In this document: positions 24,701 to 36,700 of the stretch, piece by piece
How the letters are laid out: the number at the start of each line of letters is the position of its first letter
Numbering within the stretch: the stretch's first letter is position 1
Assembly: GCF_954871325.1 (NCBI RefSeq)
Contig: NC_088776.1
Location: 4,037,985 to 4,101,984 of the forward strand
DNA: 64,000 nt
Reading direction: 5' to 3'
DNA from: Gordionus sp. m RMFG-2023
Taxonomy: Eukaryota > Nematomorpha > Gordioida > Chordodea > Parachordodidae
Program-made: the position numbers and the translations under genes
Notes under the pieces: generated by a model
Seen by the model: the letters and a program-made list of their open reading frames with translations, nothing else
Databases searched by the model: none
Told to the model about the DNA's origin: nothing

Positions 24701-27700
24701 ATAAACTATGGACTTTATGTGCTAAAAAGTAGAACAAGACTTTATATTGAAAATATTGACTTTTATAATAATAATTTTTAATTAACAGACTTTTTAATTA
24801 GATACTATTTATTAGTAAGCATGGAATATAAATTTTAATAATTTATATCTTTATTTAAATAAAATCATTTTTTATCCTTTATTATTTACCAGGCTTGATT
24901 CATCCCCAAATGTCTGTAAATTAAAATGGAAGAATTTGAGGGATTCATATTTAAAGGAAAAGAGAAAGAGAGAAGAAGTCCATTCAGGGGATGCTGCAAA
25001 AGCTAGCACTCCATGGAAATGGTATGATTCACTATCATTTCTTACTACTTCCACCACACCAAGAAAGACACTAAATAATATCAAAGATAATATAGAGAAT
25101 GTAAGACCTGTAAAAAGGGCTAGAGTAACAAAAGACCCAATGGAAAGATATTTTGACAAAATATTAGAAATTGATAATGACCCAGATAGATTATGGTGCC
25201 TGTCTTTGGTTAATAATGTAAAGAAGGTGCCAAATGAAGTTAAGGACGCCATGAAAATTAATGTGCAAACTCTTATTTATAATTATATAAATAATATTAT
25301 AGTAGAAAATGTTGATGTTTAAATAGTTATGTATTATTTTATAAGATCAAATTAAAATAAATGATTTATATACACATACATAAGTGATTAATATACACAT
25401 ACAAAAGTAATTTATTAATTTATATACACATACAGAAGTAATTTATTTATTTCATATATAATGATAAAATGTTAAATTAAGCATATATTTAAGAATTAAA
25501 ATAGTCTTTAAATAATTCTCTAATTTCTCTTGAATTAGAACTTGAAGCATTTAAAGATCTACAGATCCCTAAATTTTCAGTAATAGGTAAAATATTAGAT
25601 GTATATTCTATTTTATCATAAGCAATAATAATATTATGTAAAAGAGTAATTGTAGATATAATTTTATCAGCATTTTCAACTGAACACTCTATATCTTTAG
25701 AAAGGGCAAATTTAGCAGTAGCTATGCCAAATGTGCATTCAATGCACATTCTAGCACTACTTAATTTATAATTTTAATATTTTTCTTCTGGGCTGGTATT
25801 CTTCGTAGGATAAGGTTTCATTAAATAATTTTTTAGTGGGAAGATACTTACTTTTCGTTTTTTTAAATAATGTCTCATAATAAAATATCTAGTTATAAGA
25901 TTCATTTTTAAAAAATCAGCTGTAAAATATAAATCGTTGGCTGTTTGTAAGTAAAAAATATTGCGAAAAACGTGCCTCGGAAAACGTTTTGAAAAAACGT
26001 CGTGTTTGGAAGTGGCCCGGAAGTAGTAAGAAATGATAGTGAATCATACCATTTCCATGGAGTGCTAGCTTTTGCAGCATCCCCTGAACGCACTTCTTCT
26101 CTCTTTCTCTTTTCCTTTAAATAAGAATCCCTCAAATTCTTCCATTTTAATTTACAGACATTTGGGGATGAATCAAGCCTGGTAAATAATAAAGGATAAA
26201 AAATAATTTTATTTAAATAAAGATATAAATTATTAAAATTCATATTCCATGCTTACTAATAAATAGTATCTAATTAAAAAGTCTGTTAATTAAAAATTAT
26301 TATTATAAAATAGTCAATATTTTCAATATAAAGTCTTGTTCTACTTTTTAGCACATAAAGTCCATAGTTCATCTACTAATAATCTATTAGAATAATTATC
26401 ATTAGATTGGTTCCATAAATCGTCATGATCTTCTACAAAATTTATCAATTCAGATACAAAATTTCCTCTAAAATCATTTCATTTATTGAATATAAAAAAA
26501 TTACTTATTCATTTCAATTGTATCAGACGCCATTTAATCGTTAAAAAAAATCAAGCTAGTTTGTTATTAAAATAATCGCAAAATCGTATGCATGAAAAAA
26601 TCGTTTGGTTTGGAAGCACACATCTATTAATCTTAATTTGTTATTTATCGCTTTGAAAAAACATCGTGTTTGGAAGTGGCCCTAGACTGACGTTGCATTG
26701 ATAATAATGCGTTTGAAAGCGTCGTTGTATGAAAATCAGCTGAGCCCGCCATTTTGGTAACTAAAAACTACTATTAAATTGATAACTTGCTTCTTTATTA
26801 TCTCGGATGATCAGACGATTCTTTTATAAAGTTTGCGTCGGATAAAGGAATAAATTGGCCTATCGTTTGAAATTTTTAAATAAGGATACGGGTAACCAAA
26901 ATGGCGCCCCCAGCTGTTTTTCATTGTTTTACACTTTTAACGAATGCATCGTCAGTCTAGGTATTATTAAATGTCATTGATATGTATATAGAATGACATT
27001 TTTTTTACAACGAAATGCCATAGCTCTAGAATAGAGTTTTTTTTTATAACAACACTAGTGTTACGACAGGCGCATGTATGTTGAAAGGACATCTTTTTAA
27101 ACTGTAGGAATGGTTTGTGACTGCGATGAGCCATAATTCCTTATACAGAATCGTTAATTTATTATGGTCGTAAAATTCCAAATTGCATTAAATGGTCATA
27201 TCACACGATAATATTTCAGGATAATCAATTTTTTATGAGCTTAGAAGTATCGGGTAATAGAAGAATGAAACGATTCTATTAAAGAATTGATGAAATTATT
27301 GATTAATTATGTTAGAATGGGCATATGGCCAAAAGATTTTGATCTTGCGAATCGCGATGGATCTGGCTTGCATTTCATATCATTATTTCTCATATACATA
27401 ATCTAAATTTAATATTAATTTAAAATATTGCCGTATTTTTTTTTGAGAATTTGCATGCTAATTTCTAACTGGGCTATAAAAGTATTATTTTTTAGATTTT
27501 TATGCAATCAAATTGTTGGATAAATAGATCCTATAATCCGGAAGGGGGTGGGGACTTAAATTAATGGGGAGGGGGTGGTGCATCCAAAAATGCTAAAGAT
27601 CGCCGAATTAAGATGTGCACTTATTAAAATTTGGATGGAGCTTGAACCCCCCATTATTACCTCCCTCCTTCTCCATTTCACAAATGACGCCCACTAACTG

Positions 27701-30700
27701 AAAATACTTATGTCTATCATTTAAAATAAATAATCATTCATTTTTTTAAACCCCCCCCCCAACACAGTCCATGTTTTTCATCTTAGCTCAAACCGAACAG
27801 GGCGACGTTTTCAAAATTACGACCGTCACCAAAAAATCAAACTTAGACCCCTCCCAGCAAGTCCCGGAAGATGAGTCCGCTTCTATCGTGACCGAGATTC
27901 GCCTCAAATATTTGGATACCCTACCTTGCCCCGCGGCTAGTCTGTGCGTTCTTAAGACGGGGTTTTTGTTCGCCGCTTCCGAGTTCGGAAATCAGTAAAT
28001 ATATAATCTCAAATCAATATGTGGTCTAGGAAAAAGAAAGCAATTAGGAGAATTGTCTGATATAAGATGCCAATCATCTTTCTTTGGATTGAAAACGTTT
28101 TTATTTTCGACGAACTTGAACGTGAAACCCGTTCCTTTTATGTTCGTTCAATTTTTAGAAAAATCTTCTTATTCTTATTCATTAGATAATAAAAAAAAAT
28201 ATTAATCAAAATTTTTTTAAGAAAAAAAATGGTTATTTTATTAATCAGCTGTTTCCTTTATCACATATGAATTTTTTTTTAACCTGCCACTATTTTTGTC
28301 CTATAAGTATAGTTTATTAATTTGAATATTATTCATAGATTAGCGTAAGCATGGATGTGTTATTTTCATTATCATCATCTGATTCTGAATTACCATGGTC
28401 CAAACATAATAAATATCTTCAATAAACTAATTCGATCTTTACCAAATGTAAAATGTGTTCCAAAAAAGTATTAATATCAATTTAAAAATCTTCATGTTCT
28501 AATATAAAGAGATACTGAATTGTAGTATTTATTATTTTATATGATATAACTATATTTACAGTATCATCATATCTTCAGTAAACTAATTACATCCTTACCA
28601 AATACAAAATGTGTCCAAAAAATTATAATATCAGTTTCAAAATCTTTATGTTCTAAGTTAAAGTAGATACTTAATTGTAGTATTCATTATTTTATATGAT
28701 ATAACTATATTTACAGTATCATCATATCTTCAGTAAACCAATTACATCCTTACCAAATACAAAATGTGTTCAAAAAATTATAATATCTGTTTCAAAAATC
28801 TTAATGTTCTAAGTTAAAGGGGATACTTAATTGTAGTATTTATTATAACCTACCCTGATTAAAACATTATGAATTTATATATTTTTTATAAATAATTAAA
28901 TTTTATATGATATATAAAAGTTTATAGTAATTTTTTATTCACTTAACGACTATTAATTTTAAACATAGCCAATATATCGTGTTAAAAAAATATATATGGT
29001 ATTTATTTATATTAAATTTAATTTAATAATAAAAAAAATTTATTCTTAAAGTTTTGTACGAACGTAATGCGTTGCCTTTTTTTTTGAAGATGAACGTTGA
29101 ATGTGAACGCGTTTCGATTTAAAAAAAAATGTTTACAGCCATTAGATTAAAATATTAATTTGGGAGATTAAAGGCATGGGGAAGTGGAAAACAAAGAGTA
29201 TAAGAGAAGGAAAAAAATGATTCTGCAAACCTCGGGGGACTAAATTTGAAATTATACTAATTTTATTTTCTTTCCCCAAGTTATCTCTACCAAATAGCCC
29301 ATCTCGGAGACGACGATGACGAACCCGAGTTCAGCAGCTTCATGCCTCTGGAAGAAGGGGACACTTTTTTTTTCGCTCCAAGGGGACTCAAAAATTTTGT
29401 CCTGGTCGACGAGATAGACAGCCTCAGCCCCGTTATGAATTGTCAGGTTAAAACTCTTTTTAAATTGGTAAAATGATGTAACGATTCATTTCATGTTCAT
29501 TAACTCATATGGTAGACATTTTGAATATTAAAAAAAATTATTATTAATAGATTAAATATATGTATTTAGATCATTGACATATAATAATGCCTAGACTGAT
29601 TGATGCATTCATTAAAAGTGTGCATCAATGAAAACAGCTGGGGACGCCATTTTGACTATCCATATCTTTGTTAAAAAATGTTTTTTTAAACGAGATGCCA
29701 ATTTATTTCTTGGTCTGAACGCAAACTTTATTAAAGAATTGCCTGATCATCGAGATAATAAGGAGGAAGCAAGTTCTCAATTTAAATAGAAGTTTTTTAA
29801 CACGAGAATAATTACTATATGGGTTTTACCAAAATGGCCGGTCCAGCTGATTTGCGTTTCAACGACGCTTTCAAATTGCATTATAATGAATGCATCGTCA
29901 ATCTAGGTATTATTACATGTCATTGATTTATTTAGATACAGAAAGAATGAAAGAAAGGGAAGCGAAGATAGACTAATTATATATTATAATTATCAGAGTT
30001 GTTAAAAGATACTTTTTAAGTGGATCTAGATACAGATACCACATTTTTATATCTAGATACAGAAACTAGATACTTGTATCTAGATCCTTTGACAACTCTG
30101 ATTAATTATAAAAATGAATACAAATACAAACTCATCGCTTGAAATATGGAATGCTCTATTTACATTTTCTTTTTTAAATTGAAAATTAAAAAAAAACAAA
30201 TTTATGCAGATAAATATGGCCTAGGTGTCCAAAATCATTTTAAAAAATAATTCGAAAAGTTTCAAAACTTTCGCAAATTTTAAAAATTTGTCTTAAAGTT
30301 TCGAAAGCTTTGTGAATATAATTCGATGTTTTGGACCCAGCTTTAAAGCAAAAAGGCCTTGTCTTGGCGATCTTATTTTTGAAAATGGGTTAAACGAATT
30401 TATGAATTAGGACACCCTATTTTTGGTATGCTTTAGATTTGTATTAATAATTTTGGTTTTGGAAAGAGTCATAGAAATACGTTTATCTACGATACAATTA
30501 GTATAGAGAAAGATATATAAGACGCCTAAACAGACTACCCCTTAAAAATAAGATGAACTAGGACAGGGTTTTAATTATTTTTACCCGAAATTCGAGCTAG
30601 CATGCGGTTTAAACGGAGGGTTAAAAAAAACAAGAAAGGTTAATATTTACCCCAATGTTTTTTTTATATAAATTTTATCAGTAATAAAAAAAAATGAAAT

Positions 30701-33700
30701 TAGATAGCGGATTTGACGAACGAAGACACTCCTCAATTGTACACGGCTTGCGGGCGGGGGCCTAGATCATCTTTGAAAATCTTGAGGCATGGATTGGAGG
30801 TTTTATTATAACAAATTATTATTCTTCATAAATTCTGTTTCAACTCTAGCTAAAATCTTATTATCTTATGTTGAAGATTTATATGCTAATTTATGTTAAA
30901 ATTAATATTATTATTTAAATTAAATTAAAAGGTTTTTTTTAAAAAATAATAGTTAATTAGAATATAATAAGGTTGTAAATTTTTTAAATTATATTTAAGA
31001 TGGTGAATTAACCCTTTAAGTTCCCTGATAAAATTAATATGATGCAACACGATATTTAGTAATTTTTTTATTGATTCATGTATAGAATAATATGAAACCC
31101 ACAAAAAAAAAACTTATTTTAATTTAAAATGGCGGCTCTCTCTGGTGGTTTCAAATTCATATCATAGACACCTTATGAAAACTTTCGAAACAGTTTCTAT
31201 TTTTATTTAGACTTGACCACTCCTTTGGTTGATAGATGCGGCTATTATCAATTCATTCATAATCTACAATATTCTTACAGATAATAAACTCTCATTGAAC
31301 GAGTTCCAAAGACAAATAATTGCTAGCGAATTGGCACACTGCAAAAATGTTGATAGGGATGATAATATTCAGAATGATAATAATTATATATCAATGCAAA
31401 GAAAAAATATTAAGCCTTATATCCTTCCAGAAATTAGACTAAAAAACTCAGCTCATCAACCTTAGACAGGAACCTCCAGTAGGTGTACCCACTGTAGTAC
31501 AAAGTTAAATCCCAGAAGAACAAGGTGGTCGTGCAAATCATGCAACGTACCACTATGTCTAAATGAAAATAGAAACTGTTTCGAAAGTTTTCACAAGGTG
31601 TCTATGATATGAATTTGAAACCACCAGAAGAGAGCCGCCATTTTAAATTAAAATAAGTTTTTTTTGTGGGTTTTATATTATACTATACATGAATCAATAA
31701 AATTTTTTACTAAATATCGTGTTGCATCATATAGATTTTATCAGGGAACTTAAAGGGTTAATATGATATAAATTTATCGTTGTTTTTTTAAAATTTAAAA
31801 TTAATTATTATAAATTATAATTCGTTTTTTTAAAAAAAATATTTTGCGATTTTTAAAATTTGATTAAATTTTAATAAATCTTTTGGTCCTTCATTTAGCA
31901 ACATTTATACAATATTACCAGAGTTGTTAAAGGATCTATATACATCTAGATTCTGTATCTAGATATAAAAATGTGGTATTTGTATCTAGATAGATTTTTG
32001 ATTAAAATATCTGTAGCTAGATATTATTTTTAAAGATGTATCTGTATCTAGATCCATTTAAAAAGTATCTTTTAACAACTCTGATTATTACAGATTACAC
32101 TTTTATATATATATATAAATAATAAGTATTTATCTAGAAACTCAAGTGAAATTTTAATCGAATAGCGTTACAAATTATTGAATTCATAACGTTATTATTG
32201 TTAAGGTATCCGAAATGGCCGTCTCCGAGTTGCCCGGTAATCCAACAGCTGTTTGGACCGTTAAGAAAAAAGCCGACGGTAATTTGGAATACTTTATAAA
32301 AATATCATTATTATTTTAACTTATATATATATATATTTAGTTTATAATATTTTTGGAGATTAATGGCGGAAGCTATAACCGAAACTTTTATCTTGAATTG
32401 GGGTGGGGAGGGAGAGGTGGGGCGTTTAACTTTTTTTTCAAATTGTCCATTTCGATCGTATTATTTTCTATTGTCTTTTTTTCCCCATGATTTTTGGAAT
32501 GAGATTCGTGAATGAGCAGCTTTATACAATTTATTTATTAAAATAGGAATAATTTGCGATAAACGGCTAAATTAGGTAATTATAAGCATAATTTATTCCA
32601 TATTTATCGCTTAAAACGCAAAAAAGCAAAGTTCAAGACCCCCCCCCCCCCCCCCCTGACCTCTTACCATGATTACGGCCCTGGTGGAGATAATTGATGT
32701 TAATTTAGAGGATTTAATACATATCTTTAGTAGGGAGTGATTTCTAGATACATTTAGACTAAGGCCATACCAGAGAACGCATAATGTTAAAAGATAGCGA
32801 GTCAAGAATCGAGACATTTTACAAAATGGTCTTTTTCAAAAATAATATTTTCGATATTTTGAGCATTAACACATTAATATTTTTTTTATCGTCTGCTATA
32901 CCAGCTGTATAAATTAACATAATTTAAAAGTGAACAAGTATATTACAATATTATTTAAAACTGCATAATTTGTAATAACTATACGTAACGAAAACGTTAT
33001 AGAATTGGGTTTTAGGCCTCATTAATAGTAAACGCGTTATCTCCAGGCGTCGCGTTATTTAACACCGCATTATTTACAAGAAAAAGCCATTAAATAGATA
33101 TAGATTTATAAATAGAGAGCGTTTGATAAAATTTGATAAACATATGTTACGATGCGTTGATAAAAGATATGCCCGAATTCGATATAAAGGGTATATGATT
33201 TTTCCTCAAATATTGTATAAAATAAAATATCTTAATTCTTAGCTTTATCTCAAATTAGTTTTTAAAACTGAATCGGCTGTAATAACGTTGCGCTTTAAAG
33301 CAACGCGACGCTCTAAGATAACGCGATGAGGCCCTATTTACAAAATTAGGCCAATAAATAAGTATAAATTTTTTATTAATATGGAGCGGTATGATTGATA
33401 ACATTACAATTAGTTGCGAACGTATATTTTAAAAATCAGCTGTGATTTCGATTAGCGTAAAATAGGGCACTGCTTGAACATAACGCGTTTACTCTAAATT
33501 CAGCATTAGACTTAAACATAAATCAAACTTAATTTTGATGAAGATGATTAAATATTTATTTAATTAATACAGTAAAATCGATTCTTTTAGTAAAAGATTC
33601 ATTTTTTGGGGGGAGTTTTAATTGTATATGTATCGAAAGGTAAAATAATTAATTTAGAATGGATATTATGCTGATAATTTATATCGCCTGCTTCGCCATC

Positions 33701-36700
33701 AGAAAATCTAATTGCACATGTCTGTCTCACCCATTCCTCTTCATTTTCTTTCACAGCACCTCATAACTCTTATTTTAGTTGCTGCTTTACATCTCTTCAT
33801 CTATTTTTTTTTCTAACGCTTTCCTAACTTCTTCCTTCCAGAATCTAATGGTTGGATCTCTTCTCTAACCTTATCACAGGAGCACCTTTATCTCGTATCA
33901 GGTCAATTCAGCGAAACCTTTTATCGCAAAAAGGTATTTAGCGAAACATTTATCGCTATAGGAATTTTATAGCGAATATAACATAGCGAAACCATTCTCG
34001 TGAATTTTTTAATCCGCGAAACATTTATGGCGAGGACAATATCGCGAATTTATTTCCCCGAAATCTTAAAGTTTTTTTAATACAATTTTCCCAATCTCTC
34101 ATTGGTTTTCGGCGTTACGTAATGTCATTTCATTATATTTTTTAAAAAATATAATTAAATGTTTTATTAAACAGACGAGTTCGATTCGTACATAGTGGTA
34201 TCCTTCGTGAACGCTACCTTGGTTCTATCTATAGGCGAGACGGTGGAGGAGGTAACGGATTCCGGGTTTCTGGGGACCACCATGACACTGGCCTGTTCCC
34301 AGTTGGGAACCGAAGCTCTTATTCAAGTTTTTCCTTTTTGCAAAAGATAAATCAGGGGAAGGTAAAGGGTGGCTTTTCATAAATTATAGAGTTTTACGGG
34401 TCTACAAAATTTTTACACCAATCCGATTTATATGTACATGTTAGCGTCAATGTGTTACTTTCGGCAATGTGCACATTGCCTGATTATTTTAGGCAATGTG
34501 TTACAGTGGTAGGCAGGGTGAATTAGTTATTTAGGCAATGTATTTTATTTTACAAATTAATAAATTTATTATTTAATTTGATATTAATTTAATATTTATT
34601 TGAGAGGAATTTATAAATTTATTATTTTTATAATTTATGGATTTTATTAGATATATTTTTTAAAATAATATTATTAAGATTGTTCAATGTTTTTTGTATA
34701 TTTTTTTGTAATTTATTTTGATGTGTTAATAAAATTTATTTGAGATAATTTGTTATATTATTTTTTTTAAAATATATTTTTTGATTTGATAATTGTTTTT
34801 AAACATAAATTTTTTAAATGATTTTTTTATATATTATTTTTTTAGGTACTTTTTATCTGATACATCTTTTGATCGTAAATATTTTTGAATATATATATTT
34901 TTTAAAGGATTTTTAATAAATTTATTTTATATGTACTTTTTTTGTGATAAATCTTTTGATCGCTATTTTTAGGTAAAAATATGTTTTGTAAACATGTTAT
35001 ATTAAAATTTCAGTGAAGATGGTACCATAGAAAAGTGACAATTGTCATAATCGTTATTTTTGAACCTTTTTGAATTTTTTAAAATTAAATAGGTAAAAAT
35101 ATATATTGTAAACATGTTAAATTAAAATTTCAGTGAAGATGTACCATAGAAAAGTGACAATTGTCATAATCTATATTTTTGAAATGTTTTGAGTTTTTTT
35201 AAAGTAAACAGGTAAAAATATATATTGTAAATATGTTAAATAACAAAATTCCCTTTTAATTATTATAATCAAAATTAATGATGAGTTATTTTCCTGCAAA
35301 TCGTTAATGCTTTGATTTTATAAAAACTCGAGATATAAAAATTTCGGTGAGATTTATTATGACTGTATTAATGACTTAAAATAATAAAAATTCCACTATT
35401 ATAATTAAACTTTACTCTTCACAGCAATCAGAAAGGTTTTTAACATAATGTATAATAGTTCGCAGATGTATAATTAAGGCATATTTTAAAATTAATTTAC
35501 TATTGCTATAAATGTTTACTAAATATATTGAAATAAAGAATCCTGCATCTTCTGTATATCAACTAACTATAATATCTTTGACATATTTATTTCTAATCTT
35601 ATAAGTAAATATTATTTTAGATATTTATTCACTTTTATGAACTATCTAATTACAAGTTTATTGGAATATTATAGACAATAACTAAGATTATATGCCAAAC
35701 ACTATAAGTGTATCTAAGATTTTTGCGAGAGGTGAAAACCTTTGGGTAATTTTTTTTACATAATTTAATTGAATAATGTTAGACTCCCTCTTTTGAAGGC
35801 CTTTGGCCCATTTTATATTTTAAATTTTATTTTGGTTTATACTCCTTTTTAAAATTTTTAATACTTTCTTATTATTTTTATGACATCATATACACATTTT
35901 TTAGTTTTTTGATAAGTGATAAATACTTTATAATTTTTAAAATAATATTTACCAATATAGATTTGCCGTTTATACGCTAGAATTTTTTTTATGTCAAAAT
36001 ACATTTTTTACGTCATATTCTTACCAGAAATCCTGTGGCAAGTCTTCCCTATAAAATCTCGCAAGATTTTAGCTCTTGACAAATATAAAAAAAAATGTTT
36101 TTTTATTTTGAATATAATTCAACATAAATTAGTAAATAATCATTTTTTTTATTTTCACAATATAAATGTAAAATATTTACAGAATGACACTGAGAATTGC
36201 AAGACACATTAGACACCCTGCATTTACATCTATTTGTTATGCAATTTTGTTTACAACGACAGATTGTATTCATTATTTCTCTGACCCTGATTCTGAGTCT
36301 ATTTCATCGATGGCACCTAAATATCATAAAAACATTTTTACAAAAATTTAATGTGTCTTGCAATTCTCAGTGTCATTCTATAAATATTTTATATTTTTTT
36401 AAATACAAGTAACATTGTTTATTAATGGATTTTGTATTGTAGAAGACTTAAAGCTTAGGACGATATATTATTTTAATATTAAATTGATGTTTTGAAGAGT
36501 TATACAATGATTTCTATTTTAATATTAAATTGATGTTAATTTTGTATATATACTTAAATGATCATACATCTATTTGTTATGCAATTTTGTTTACAATGAC
36601 AGATTGTATTCATTACTTCTCTGACCTTGATTCTAAGTCTATTTCATCGATGGCACCTAAATATCATAAAAACATTTTTTGCAAAAATGAATTATGTAAT

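Larger units (their letters stand above)
24392..26017 (-). mobile_element. Inner inverted PIF/Harbinger copy, internally deleted
   Basis: Termini GGCCGATTCCAAACACGACG (24392) and the complement of GGCCACTTCCAAACACGACG (ending 26017). Orientation is opposite to the outer copy: MADF gene on plus (24540-25322) and transposase remnant on minus (25749-25489, first exon near 25900-25850). The central transposase exons are missing. A direct target duplication is not evident; about 11 bp of the outer MADF gene are missing at the junction. Sequence identity with the outer copy is high, so the two copies are of similar, fairly recent age. Confidence 0.7.
22599..26681 (+). mobile_element. PIF/Harbinger transposon (outer copy), 4.1 kb, defective
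   Basis: Terminal inverted repeats are GGCCACTTCCATACACGACG at 22599 and the complement of GGCCACTTCCAAACACGATG ending at 26681. Flanking CGA (22596-22598) and CTA (26682-26684) fit a 3-bp target duplication with one change; 3-bp TSDs are usual for this superfamily. It carries the two genes expected of PIF/Harbinger in convergent order: a DDE transposase on plus (22711-23962) and a MADF/BESS DNA-binding protein on minus (26533-24129). The MADF gene is interrupted by a second, inverted PIF copy (24392-26017), and the transposase by a further insertion (about 23440-23690). Confidence 0.85.
22576..26980. repeat. MITE (CTAGACTGACG family) split by a PIF element
   Basis: The left end CCAATGACACATAATAATAC is at 22576-22595. 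The rest, starting CTAGACTGACG at 26682, runs to ATGTCATTGA at 26980 after the 4.1-kb PIF insertion. Intact copies (29571-29927, 55426-55757, 61960-62300) read straight across this junction as AATACCTAGACTGACG, so the interruption is clear. The arms carry AACAGCTG near GGGGACGCCATTTTG and the inverse AAATGGCG...CAGCTG. Confidence 0.8.

Noticed and set aside
24199-25252. Open frames antisense to the MADF genes ([13 protein letters not shown]...)
   Set aside because: Both are antisense shadows of the BESS-like coding region, present because the PIF copies are inverted repeats.
32641-32657. Long poly-C run and other G/C homopolymers
   Set aside because: Noted as possible sequencing or assembly weak points; no feature can be assigned to them alone.
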